From assembly GCA_027051995.1 (NCBI GenBank), contig JALUFY010000243.1, forward strand, positions 1-10,996: a stretch of DNA of 10,996 nucleotides, written 5' to 3'. Origin of the DNA: Hyphomicrobiales bacterium (GTDB taxonomy: Bacteria; Pseudomonadota; Alphaproteobacteria; Rhizobiales; Aestuariivirgaceae). Position numbers and translations under genes: made by a program. Numbering within the stretch: position 1 is the first letter of the stretch; the number at the start of each line of letters is the position of its first letter. Under the pieces are notes generated by a model, which had not been told where the DNA came from, ran no database searches, and saw only the letters and a program-made list of their open reading frames with translations. Shown here piece after piece: positions 1 to 6,609 of the stretch.

Positions 1-535
1 TGTTTTCGTCATCGGCCTTGTAAATGGACTTGACCAGCTTGCGCGCCGCCTTCCTGAGGGTTTTGATCTTGCTGCCGGTCATGGAATAGGTATTGTCCAG
101 CACCAGCGCCAGCTCCAGATTGCCGAAATCACGTTTCGCCACCGCCCTGGCCGCGATATCCATCTCGCTGATACCGGCTATTCTCAGGAAAGTGGTCGGC
201 ATCTTCGTGCGCGCGGTCACCGTGACGTCCTTCTTGGTGATCTTGAAATGCGCGATCACCTTCTGCTTGTTTGTGCCGGCGCTCGAGAAATTGATCTTCA
301 GCGCCTTGCGCCCCGCCTTCTTGCGCTCGCTTTTGGTCAGATTATGCGCGGAGGCCGCCTCGAGCGCGGCGGCGTCAACGGCCGCTTGCAGCCGCGCCTT
401 GGCCTTGTAGCTGCCGACGACGTCGATCGCGCCGCCCGCGATAATCACCATCGGAACGGCCGACAGAGCGAAGATGATGGCCGTGTTGCCGCGCCGGTCG
501 CGCGCAAAGGGCTTGAGGAAGGAAAACATGGACAT
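1..535 (-). CDS. TadE/TadG-like Flp pilus assembly protein with vWA domain (5' part, C-terminus outside window)
   Basis: The minus-strand frame is open from position 535 to the window edge and gives 178 N-terminal residues. A short basic cytoplasmic stretch ending in DRRGN is followed by one hydrophobic segment at about residues 18-40. This is the pattern of the TadE/TadG-like N-terminal anchor of Flp (Tad) pilus assembly proteins. After a basic linker, residues 140-152 read LELALVLDNTYSM, the first beta strand and metal-ion (MIDAS) motif of a von Willebrand factor A domain, with D147, T149 and S151 as the DxSxS-type residues. Known TadG-like proteins of this type are membrane anchored with a periplasmic vWA domain. 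The start at 535 is chosen because GGGAG lies 8 bases upstream. An in-frame ATG at 598 has no ribosome binding site. A second ATG two codons inside (529) is also possible. No other tad genes are visible, so a role in pilus assembly rests on family resemblance. Confidence 0.82.
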   Translation of the reverse strand, partial: MSMFSFLKPFARDRRGNTAIIFALSAVPMVIIAGGAIDVVGSYKAKARLQAAVDAAALEAASAHNLTKSERKKAGRKALKINFSSAGTNKQKVIAHFKITKKDVTVTARTKMPTTFLRIAGISEMDIAARAVAKRDFGNLELALVLDNTYSMTGSKIKTLRKAARKLVKSIYKADDEN

Positions 536-615
536 GATAGGGGCTCCCGCATGAAGACGATGATCTTGAGTCATGCGGCACAATGCGGGAAAATTCATAA
601 CAAATCGCGTAAACG

Positions 616-629
616 GCAATTAAAATTGC
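616..629. repeat. Short inverted repeat GCAATT-AA-AATTGC
   Basis: Perfect 6-base arms with a 2-base centre lie between the divergent pilus-type gene and the polysaccharide operon. This 254-base gap (536-789) contains no gene that I can support. The repeat could be a regulator site or simply an AT-rich coincidence. The same hexamer pair, in the opposite order, occurs at 8121-8134. Confidence 0.25.
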
Positions 630-733
630 AAGGAATTCTCCTCCCGCTCCGGTTTTTTCGCCTGGCCGTTAATAACTCCCTGCCGGGTTGTCTCAAGCTG
701 CCCCCCTGCGCTCTTGCATTGAAAACATGCTTC

Positions 734-762
734 TTGACACCCTTCCGCCTTCGCCAGATCAT
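734..762 (+). promoter_or_regulatory. Candidate sigma-70-type promoter of the polysaccharide operon
   Basis: TTGACA at 734-739 is a perfect -35 box and, with the preceding C, matches the CTTGAC form common in alphaproteobacteria. After a 17-base spacer, GATCAT at 757-762 matches the -10 consensus at three of six positions. Transcription would begin near 769, just upstream of the preferred hydrolase start, and would leave only a short leader. The weak -10 box keeps confidence low. Confidence 0.35.
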
Positions 763-789
763 GGCATGGGCGTTGCATTCCGCATGGGC

Positions 790-1887
790 ATGAGTGCGAA
801 TCTGTCCCGGCGCAAGACACTGGGCCTGCTGGCGGCGCTGCCGGCGGGGGGGCTGGCGCATGCCTATGCCGCCCGGCGAAAGGACGGCGGCCTGGGCGAA
901 ATCGCCGCCAGGGCGGGCGTTACCTATGGCGCGTCCGCCGGGACGGTGATCTTCGATGACGCCGAATACCGCCTGCTCTATCTGAAGCACTGCAAGGCGC
1001 TGACCACCGACGTGGACATGAAATTCGACTGGCTGCGTCCCGAGGCCGGCAAATGGGACTGGGGGCCGGCGGACAGGCTCGCGGCCTTCGCCGAACGCAC
1101 CGGCATGACGCTGCGCGGCCACGCATTAATCTGGAACGAGAACGCCCCGGACTGGCTCAAGGCTCTGTCGCTGGCGGAAATCCGCCGGGTGTTCGATGAG
1201 CACATCGAGACGGTGGTGGCGCGCTACGCCGGGCGCGTGGCGGTGTGGGACGTGGTCAACGAGCCCTTCTGGCCGGGGCACGGCAAACCGGGCGGATACC
1301 GCGCCGGGCCGTGGCATGAGGCCTTCGGGCCGGGCTACGTCGAGCGCGCCCTGAAGCGCGCCCGCGCCGCCGATCCGCATGTCAAGCTGGCCATCAACGA
1401 AGCCCATTGCGAGCGCGACGACGACGTGGGCCGGGCCATCCGCGAGGGCATGTCGCGGCTCGTCGCGCAATTGCGGGACGCGGGCGCGCCGCTGGATGTT
1501 TTGGGCTTTCAGGGGCACTTGCAGCCGGGCAGGCCTTATGACGACGCCGCCTTCGCCGCCTTCCTGCGGCGCTTCTCCGGCCTTGAGCTGCACATCACCG
1601 AGCTGGATGTGAACGACGAGACATTCCCCGCCGCCATCCGCAAGCGCGACGCCCTTGTGGCGCGGCGCTATCATGATTTTCTCTCCGCCGTGCTCGCCGT
1701 GCCCGCGGTGAACACCGTCATCAACTGGCAGCTGGCCGATCACTACAGCTGGTACAACGATCTGGCGCGCGCCGGGCAGTTGCGCTCCCGCCGCGCCCCG
1801 CGCCCGCTGCCGTTTGATTCCGCATACCGGCGCAAGCCCGCCTGGTTCGCCATGGCGCGGGCCTTTCGCGAAAGGAAGGCGGCATGA
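790..1887 (+). CDS. Tat-exported GH10 glycoside hydrolase (endo-1,4-beta-xylanase family)
   Basis: This is a retaining beta-glycosidase of family GH10, 365 residues from this start. Residues 5-27 form a Tat signal: LSRRKTLG, a hydrophobic stretch, then AYA before the likely cleavage site. The fold-specific motifs appear in order: GHALIW at 110-115, DVVNEPFW with acid/base E158, GFQGH at 239-243, and HITELDV with nucleophile E271. An NWQLADHYSWY segment near the C-terminus fits the last strand. Two subsite motifs deviate from xylanases: DVDMKF replaces the usual ENxMKW, and the residue after the IW pair is Asn, not His. The substrate may therefore not be plain xylan. The neighbours suggest that it cuts the exopolysaccharide made by this operon. 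The start is uncertain: in-frame starts also exist at 784, 766, 727 and TTG 688, none with a good ribosome site. I chose 790 because it gives the shortest normal Tat n-region and lies downstream of the candidate promoter. Confidence 0.9.
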   Translation: MSANLSRRKTLGLLAALPAGGLAHAYAARRKDGGLGEIAARAGVTYGASAGTVIFDDAEYRLLYLKHCKALTTDVDMKFDWLRPEAGKWDWGPADRLAAFAERTGMTLRGHALIWNENAPDWLKALSLAEIRRVFDEHIETVVARYAGRVAVWDVVNEPFWPGHGKPGGYRAGPWHEAFGPGYVERALKRARAADPHVKLAINEAHCERDDDVGRAIREGMSRLVAQLRDAGAPLDVLGFQGHLQPGRPYDDAAFAAFLRRFSGLELHITELDVNDETFPAAIRKRDALVARRYHDFLSAVLAVPAVNTVINWQLADHYSWYNDLARAGQLRSRRAPRPLPFDSAYRRKPAWFAMARAFRERKAA

Positions 1888-3041
1888 GCAAACAGGACAT
1901 TTCGCGCCCGCCCGCATGGCCTGCGGACATCAGGCCGCTGACATCTCTGCGCTTTTTCGCCGCCCTCTTCGTGGTGCTCCTGCATTTCCGCGAGCGTTCC
2001 GGGCTCGACGGGCTGATGGACAGCGCCCTGTTCACGCGCGGTTATCTGGCGGTGGATTTCTTCTTCATCCTTTCGGGCTTCGTGCTGGCGCATGTCTATA
2101 TGCGTTCCGTGCGGGCGGGAACGTTCTCGCACATCGCCTTTGTGGAAAAGCGGCTGGCCCGGCTGTGGCCCATGCATCTGGCCTCGCTGGCGGCGGTGAT
2201 CGTGCTCTATCTGGTCATGACGCTGGCTGGCCTGACGCCGGACAACCCGGACAGATACCGCCTCGATCTGCTGCCGGCCAATCTCTTCATGCTGCACGCC
2301 TGGGGATTCAATTACGAGCAGAGCTTCAACTACCCCTCCTGGTCGGTGAGCGCCGAATGGTTCGCCTATATCCTGTTCCTGCCCTTCGCGGCGCTGCTGG
2401 CGCGGCTGTGGCGCAGGCCTGTGCTGTTTCTCGATCTGGCGGCGGCCCTTTTCGTGGTCTTCTATCTTCTCGCGCCAGCCTTCACAGGCGCGCCGCTGAT
2501 GCGCCTGACGGACGGATATGGCGTCTGGCGGATCGTTCCGGAGTTTCTCATCGGCATGGGCCTGTGGCGGCTGGGGCTGTCCGTGCAAATGGACCGTTCT
2601 CTGACCGCGCTGCATCTGCTCATGGCGGCGCTCACCATCGCGGCGCTGGGCGCTATGGGGGCGGCTGACTTCCTGTTCGTTCCCGCCTTCGCCTGGCTGA
2701 TCTTCGCCGCCGCCGAATCGGCGCGCCAGCGCACGCCGGGCGCGGGATGGCTGGGGGCCGGGCCGCTGGTCTATCTGGGCGATGTCTCCTTCGCTCTCTA
2801 CATGGTGCATGCGATCGTCTATACGGTCTGGTTCCACGGCGTCGATCTGGCGGCGGGCGCGGACTTCGCGGCCCGCTGGCGCACGGAGATATGGGCGGCG
2901 GGCATCGGCGTTTCCGTGCTTGCGGCGATCCTCGCCCATCACCTGATCGAACTGCCGGGCAAGCGGCTGATCCTGCGCCTTGCGCCGCTGCGGCGGCTTG
3001 ACGCCCTCAAGGGCGAAAGCGGCGGAAGGCAGCACCCATGA
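1884..3041 (+). CDS. Acyltransferase-3 family membrane protein (OafA/ExoZ-like)
   Basis: This 385-residue polytopic inner-membrane protein belongs to the acyltransferase-3 family, which transfers acetyl or similar groups to sugars of surface polysaccharides. Family marks include SLRFFAA with R23 and the conserved H34 in helix 1, VDFFFILSGFVL at 58-69, the basic FVEKRLARLWPMH segment at 86-98, and SWSVSAEW at 152-159. A late YLGDVSFALYMVH helix is also typical. The length fits the bare membrane domain with no SGNH esterase-like extension. The gene starts inside the stop of the GH10 gene (ATGA overlap), with GGAAGG just upstream, so translation is probably coupled. In this context it most likely decorates the polysaccharide handled by its neighbours. 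The acyl group and the acceptor sugar cannot be read from the sequence. Confidence 0.92.
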   Translation: MSKQDISRPPAWPADIRPLTSLRFFAALFVVLLHFRERSGLDGLMDSALFTRGYLAVDFFFILSGFVLAHVYMRSVRAGTFSHIAFVEKRLARLWPMHLASLAAVIVLYLVMTLAGLTPDNPDRYRLDLLPANLFMLHAWGFNYEQSFNYPSWSVSAEWFAYILFLPFAALLARLWRRPVLFLDLAAALFVVFYLLAPAFTGAPLMRLTDGYGVWRIVPEFLIGMGLWRLGLSVQMDRSLTALHLLMAALTIAALGAMGAADFLFVPAFAWLIFAAAESARQRTPGAGWLGAGPLVYLGDVSFALYMVHAIVYTVWFHGVDLAAGADFAARWRTEIWAAGIGVSVLAAILAHHLIELPGKRLILRLAPLRRLDALKGESGGRQHP

Positions 3042-4351
3042 GCCCGCGCGCGGCATATGCGCCCGCTTCGCCCGCGCGCGGCCTGGGGGCCGCTCCGTCC
3101 GCGCCTGCCCTGCCGCAGGGGGCGGGATACAATCTGCTGCTGGCGCTCATGACGGTGGCGCTGTTCGCCGTTTCGCATCTGCTGCTCTCCATGCTGGGGC
3201 TGCATTACGAGGTGCCGGGCGGCTCCATCATCGAGAAAATCCATCCGGCCACGTGGCTGGCGGTTCTGGCTTTCGCCTGGGCCCTGCTGGCGCGCGGCCA
3301 TCCGCTGGAATGGGCCAATGACGCCGTGGCGCGCCACAAGGGGCTGCTGATCTTCGCCGCCGCAAACGGCGTGCTGCTGTGGCATCTGATGCTCAATCTG
3401 CATCTGCCCTTCTCCATGCTCATCGACACCTTCTTCCTGCCCATGCTGCTGGTGCTGCTGCTTGGCGCAGCGAGCGGGCGGCAATTGCGCATGCTGCGCC
3501 TCATCGTTCACGGGCTGATGGCGGCCAATGCCCTGCTGGGCATCTTCGAGGTGGCCGCGAACTTGCATCTGACGCCGCTGATCATCGGCGATCTGGTGCA
3601 GACGGACGACTGGCGGGCCACCGCCCTGATGGGCCATCCGCTGAACAACGCGGCGGTGACGGCGCAGTATCTGATCGCCCTGTCGCTGGGCGGCGGGCGC
3701 GATCTGCCAAGGCCCTTGCGCATCGGCCTGTTCGTTCTCAACATGGCGGCGCTGAGCGCCTTCGGCGGGCGCATCGCCTTCGTGCTGGCCATCGCCATCA
3801 TCGGTTCAATAGCCATCTGGCGGCTGCTGAATATTGCCGCCGGGCGGCGCTTTTCCGTCTCCTCGGCGATTTTCGTCTCGCTGGCGGTTCCCGCCGCCAT
3901 CGCCGCCGTCATCCTGCTTTACGACGCCGGGATTTTCGACCGCTTTCTCACCCGCTTCGTCTCCGACAAGGGCTCGGCGGAGGCGCGCATGATCATGCTG
4001 GAGCTGTTCAACGCCATCCCGGAACGCGACATCTTCTTCGGCCCGCAGGCCGAACAGGTGGCCGCCCTGATGCGCTCAAAGGGGCTGGTGGGGCTGGAGA
4101 GTTTCTGGGTGGCCTTCATCCTCTCCTACGGACTGGCGGTGAGCTTGATCTTTTTCGCCGGACTTTTCGCTTTCCTGTGGGATCTGGTGAAGTCCTCTTC
4201 GCCGAAGGCCCTGGCGCTGGTCATCTTCTTTTTGCTGGAGGGCTCCACCTCGGTGTCCGTCTCGGCCAAGACCACCACCCTGGCGATGCTCGTCTTCATC
4301 GCCATGACCATGTTGCGCCGCGACGAAGACAGCGGCTACAGGGAATTGTAG
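3038..4351 (+). CDS. VpsF/Wzy-like polytopic polysaccharide biosynthesis protein (O-antigen ligase/polymerase superfamily)
   Basis: The 437-residue protein has a Pro/Ala-rich cytoplasmic lead of about 30 residues and then roughly ten hydrophobic segments. Between them lie polar loops with features typical of Wzy polymerases and O-antigen ligase-like proteins: ALMGHPLNNAAVTAQ at 196-210, AFGGRIAFVLA at 241-251, and DKGSAEARMIMLELF at 310-324. I recognise it as close to the VpsF group of exopolysaccharide proteins, so its probable role is polymerising lipid-linked repeat units at the periplasmic face of the inner membrane. It begins inside the stop codon of the acyltransferase gene (ATGA overlap) and has GGAAGG upstream, so the three genes form one operon. 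Its last 16 bases overlap the 3' end of the opposing flavoprotein gene. Polymerase versus ligase cannot be decided here, because this superfamily is called by topology and a few loop residues. Confidence 0.8.
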   Translation: MSPRAAYAPASPARGLGAAPSAPALPQGAGYNLLLALMTVALFAVSHLLLSMLGLHYEVPGGSIIEKIHPATWLAVLAFAWALLARGHPLEWANDAVARHKGLLIFAAANGVLLWHLMLNLHLPFSMLIDTFFLPMLLVLLLGAASGRQLRMLRLIVHGLMAANALLGIFEVAANLHLTPLIIGDLVQTDDWRATALMGHPLNNAAVTAQYLIALSLGGGRDLPRPLRIGLFVLNMAALSAFGGRIAFVLAIAIIGSIAIWRLLNIAAGRRFSVSSAIFVSLAVPAAIAAVILLYDAGIFDRFLTRFVSDKGSAEARMIMLELFNAIPERDIFFGPQAEQVAALMRSKGLVGLESFWVAFILSYGLAVSLIFFAGLFAFLWDLVKSSSPKALALVIFFLLEGSTSVSVSAKTTTLAMLVFIAMTMLRRDEDSGYREL

Positions 4352-5721
4352 AACATCTCCTGGAACATGCCCCGGCCCCACTGGATGTTGGCCTTGCCCA
4401 AGGAGCGCGAGCGTTTGGGGAAGGCCTGCGCCTTCTGCATGAAGCGCTTTTCGCCCGTGCCTCGGTCATAGACCCAGCCGAAGCTGATCTTGAAGGCCAC
4501 CGATTGCAGGGGCTTGGCGTTGACCGCCACATAGCACATCAGCCCCGGCGAGCTGAGCGGCGAGAGATCCTTGCCCTCCATCTGGCTGGTGATGACGCGG
4601 GCGATGTGCCCGGCCTCGTAGTTGGCCGCCATGCCCGCCTTGATGAAGGGCATGGGCCGCGCGTCGCCGCCGACGAAAACACGCTCGTCGCCCCGCACCC
4701 GGTAGCTGATGGGATCGATATCGGCGAACCGGCCGGGGTCTTTCATGTCGGCGATGCCGAAGCGCTCCAGAACGCGCGAGCCGCGAACGGGCGGATAGAT
4801 GGCCGCGTCGGTGAAGACGATTTCGCCCATCTCCGTCTCGATGCGCCGTTTGCCGATGTCCACCCCGGTGATGTTGACGCCGCCGATGCGCACCACGTAG
4901 CGGCGGTAGAGATCGCGGATGGCCTCGTTGATGCCGTCGGGGTGGAAGGGCGGATGCTCGCGCGAATCAAGCAGCAGCACGCGGCCCTTGATGTCGTTGT
5001 CCTTCATGTATCCGGCGATCATGCAGGCGCGCTCGTAGGGCGCGGGCAGGCAGCGGTAATTGCCCGGCGGAGCGGTGAGCACGAAGACGCCGCCGTCGAA
5101 CTCCTCCAGCTTGCGCTTCAGGGTGAGAAGCTCCGAACCGGCCATGAAGGCCGCCGGATAGGTGGCGCGCAGGCGCGCGGCGTCGCCCGGATCGGCGACG
5201 CCGTAGCGGGTGTAATCGTAATCGATGCCGGGGGCCACCACCAGAAAGTCATAGGTCAGCCAGCCCTGATCGGTGTAGATAACGCGCTTGTGGCGGTCCA
5301 CATCCACCACCGCCGCATGCAGCCATGTGTAATCGTTGTTGTGAGCCGCGTCGATGTAGCTGTGGGTGAGATCGTCCAGCGGAATGCGGTCCACCAGCCA
5401 CAGGTTCGACAGCGGGCAGGAAAAGAAGCTGGCGCGCTTCTCGATGAGAACGACGTCGAGATCGCGCCTGTTCTTCTTCAGCTGGCGGGCCGTCTCCAGC
5501 CCCGACCAGCCACCGCCGATGACGGCGACGCGCGTGCCGCCGAAACCGGGCACCTCCGCCTGGCGGGAAAAGGCGCTGGGCGGGCGCACCTTCAGCGGCT
5601 TTTCCGCCCCCAGCGCGCCGCCGGAACCCGCGCCAGCGCCGGCCGCCGCGCCCAGGGCGGCGGCGGACGCGGCCTTGATGGCCTCGCGCCTGTTCAGGCC
5701 TGTCTTTTTCTTCCTGGCCAT
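4336..5721 (-). CDS. FCSD-type flavoprotein, second copy (FccB/SoxF-like sulfide dehydrogenase flavin subunit)
   Basis: The protein has 461 residues. A Tat signal occupies residues 1-39 (LNRREAIK, Ala/Gly-rich core, cleavage probably after LGA). The FAD Rossmann motif AVIGGGWSG is at 66-74, and a second FAD motif VFVGGDARPMPF is at 348-359. Three cysteines match flavocytochrome c sulfide dehydrogenase: C102 in FFSCPLSNLW (covalent 8-alpha-cysteinyl FAD site) and C224 in YRCLPAPYERA plus C396 in LMCYVAV (redox disulfide beside the flavin). Spacings of 122 and 172 resemble the 119 and 176 of the Allochromatium protein (C42, C161, C337, as I recall them). The family oxidises sulfide to sulfur or polysulfide in the periplasm. 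It is the last gene of the operon, 45 bases after the Rieske gene, with GGAG 11 bases before the ATG. It is paralogous to the copy at 6610-7959: 31 of 52 residues match around the first FAD motif. The true substrate is inferred. Confidence 0.9.
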   Translation of the reverse strand: MARKKKTGLNRREAIKAASAAALGAAAGAGAGSGGALGAEKPLKVRPPSAFSRQAEVPGFGGTRVAVIGGGWSGLETARQLKKNRRDLDVVLIEKRASFFSCPLSNLWLVDRIPLDDLTHSYIDAAHNNDYTWLHAAVVDVDRHKRVIYTDQGWLTYDFLVVAPGIDYDYTRYGVADPGDAARLRATYPAAFMAGSELLTLKRKLEEFDGGVFVLTAPPGNYRCLPAPYERACMIAGYMKDNDIKGRVLLLDSREHPPFHPDGINEAIRDLYRRYVVRIGGVNITGVDIGKRRIETEMGEIVFTDAAIYPPVRGSRVLERFGIADMKDPGRFADIDPISYRVRGDERVFVGGDARPMPFIKAGMAANYEAGHIARVITSQMEGKDLSPLSSPGLMCYVAVNAKPLQSVAFKISFGWVYDRGTGEKRFMQKAQAFPKRSRSLGKANIQWGRGMFQEMFYNSL

Positions 5722-5741
5722 GATCTCAAGCTCTCCGTTGC

Positions 5742-5756
5742 GCCCCGCGCGGGGGC
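5742..5756 (-). promoter_or_regulatory. GC hairpin in the leader of the second flavoprotein gene
   Basis: In the 45-base gap between the Rieske and second flavoprotein genes, GCCCC and GGGGC form a 5-base stem around a GCGCG core, which is itself self-complementary. It lies about 20 bases before the start codon and just upstream of the GGAG ribosome site. It could tune mRNA stability or translation of the last gene. No U-run follows, so it is not a standard terminator. Confidence 0.35.
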
Positions 5757-5766
5757 CGCCATGCCA

Positions 5767-6492
5767 TCAGCATTCGATGGCGTCTTCGGAATATCCCGAT
5801 ACGGGCATGGCGGTGACATCGCCCTCCACCCGCTTGCGGTATTTGCTGCGCCCGAACTCCTTGCGCAAATCCTTGCGGTAGGCCTTGAAGAACTCCTTGT
5901 AGAGCTCCGAGCCGGCGATGCCGGTGGCGAAAAGCTCATCCGTCTTTTCGTCATGCTCCAGCAGCACGGCGGCCAGCGGAAACTTGGCCGGCCCGGCCAG
6001 CACCCTGGCCCCGGCGGCGGGATCATAAACGCTGGCGTGGGCGCAGCAGGTGATGACGCGGCCATGGCCGGACATCTCGTTGCGCTTTCTGCGGTAATTG
6101 AGAAAGCTGGTTTCCTTGCTGTCATAGGACAGGGCATGGGCGCAAATGGCCGCGTAGGCGACGATGGAGCCGCCAGGGCCCACGCCGCCGGGCCATGTAT
6201 ATGCCTTGCCGTCGCGGTCTTCCACATCCATCGCCGGGGCGGGATCCTCGACCCGGATGAGCAGAACGGGGGTGGATTCGTAAGGATAGTGAAAAATCCA
6301 GTTGGCGTGCATCGGCAGCCTGGAGGCCATCAGCGGCTTGCCGTCCGCCGTCACCAGGCGGGCGCGCGGCGGATTGTCCAGCGCGAAGGCGGGCGCGGTG
6401 GCGCTCCTTACCGCCGCTCCGGCCACGGCGGCGGCCACGGCCGTCTTGCCGCACAGTTTCATGAACCCCCTGCGATCAGTCTCCCGCGTCAT
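5767..6492 (-). CDS. Tat-exported Rieske [2Fe-2S] protein with atypical cluster-binding boxes
   Basis: From the chosen start the protein has 241 residues. A Tat signal comes first (DRRGFMK, then an Ala-rich core and APAFA, cleavage probably after residue 37). The Rieske domain is marked by box 1 with C117 and H119 (ICAHAL) and box 2 with C149 and H152 (TCCAHASVYD), followed by the usual AGPAKFPL turn and strands. The boxes are 32 residues apart, longer than the roughly 20 of ordinary Rieske proteins. The cysteines that form the extra disulfide in cytochrome bc-type proteins are missing (CAHAL, CCAH), but Ser154 and Tyr156, which raise cluster potential in that family, are present. A charged, Lys/Arg-rich tail of about 45 residues ends in Cys. 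It lies between two FCSD-type flavoprotein genes, so it probably relays their electrons. The start at 6492 follows an AGGGAGGA site 10 bases upstream. An ATG at 6519 would lengthen the Tat n-region to 15 residues and sits before that site. Confidence 0.85.
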   Translation of the reverse strand: MTRETDRRGFMKLCGKTAVAAAVAGAAVRSATAPAFALDNPPRARLVTADGKPLMASRLPMHANWIFHYPYESTPVLLIRVEDPAPAMDVEDRDGKAYTWPGGVGPGGSIVAYAAICAHALSYDSKETSFLNYRRKRNEMSGHGRVITCCAHASVYDPAAGARVLAGPAKFPLAAVLLEHDEKTDELFATGIAGSELYKEFFKAYRKDLRKEFGRSKYRKRVEGDVTAMPVSGYSEDAIEC

Positions 6493-6529
6493 TCCCCTGG
6501 CGTCCTCCCTATGCTGCATGATCCGGGAA

Positions 6530-6573
6530 TCGCGCCCGCCCTGCCCCCAGACTGCCCCAAAAGGCGGGCGCGA
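6530..6573 (-). promoter_or_regulatory. Strong intercistronic hairpin between first flavoprotein and Rieske genes
   Basis: Two perfectly complementary 11-base GC-rich arms, 6530-6540 and 6563-6573, flank a 22-base loop that holds two near-copies of GGGGCAG on the transcribed strand. The element fills the middle of the 117-base gap between the two genes. No U-run follows, so it looks less like a classical terminator than like an mRNA processing, stabilising or attenuating structure that sets the ratio of the first flavoprotein to the downstream genes. Confidence 0.55.
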
Positions 6574-6609
6574 GACCGTTTGTGTCCGTTCAGCCGTCAG
6601 CCTGGCGCA

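Noticed and set aside
375..581. Minus-strand open frame starting at 581
   Set aside because: It overlaps the TadG-like gene in another frame, is Ser/Arg-rich, and has no motif or good ribosome site.
688..789. TTG start at 688 and ATGs at 727 and 766 for the GH10 gene
   Set aside because: They would put up to 34 extra residues before the Tat motif, have no ribosome site, and lie upstream of or next to the predicted transcription start.
1743..3056. Minus-strand open frame of 437 codons opposite the acyltransferase gene
   Set aside because: Very rich in Arg, Gln, Glu and His with no hydrophobic core or motif. The opposite strand has a clear family match.
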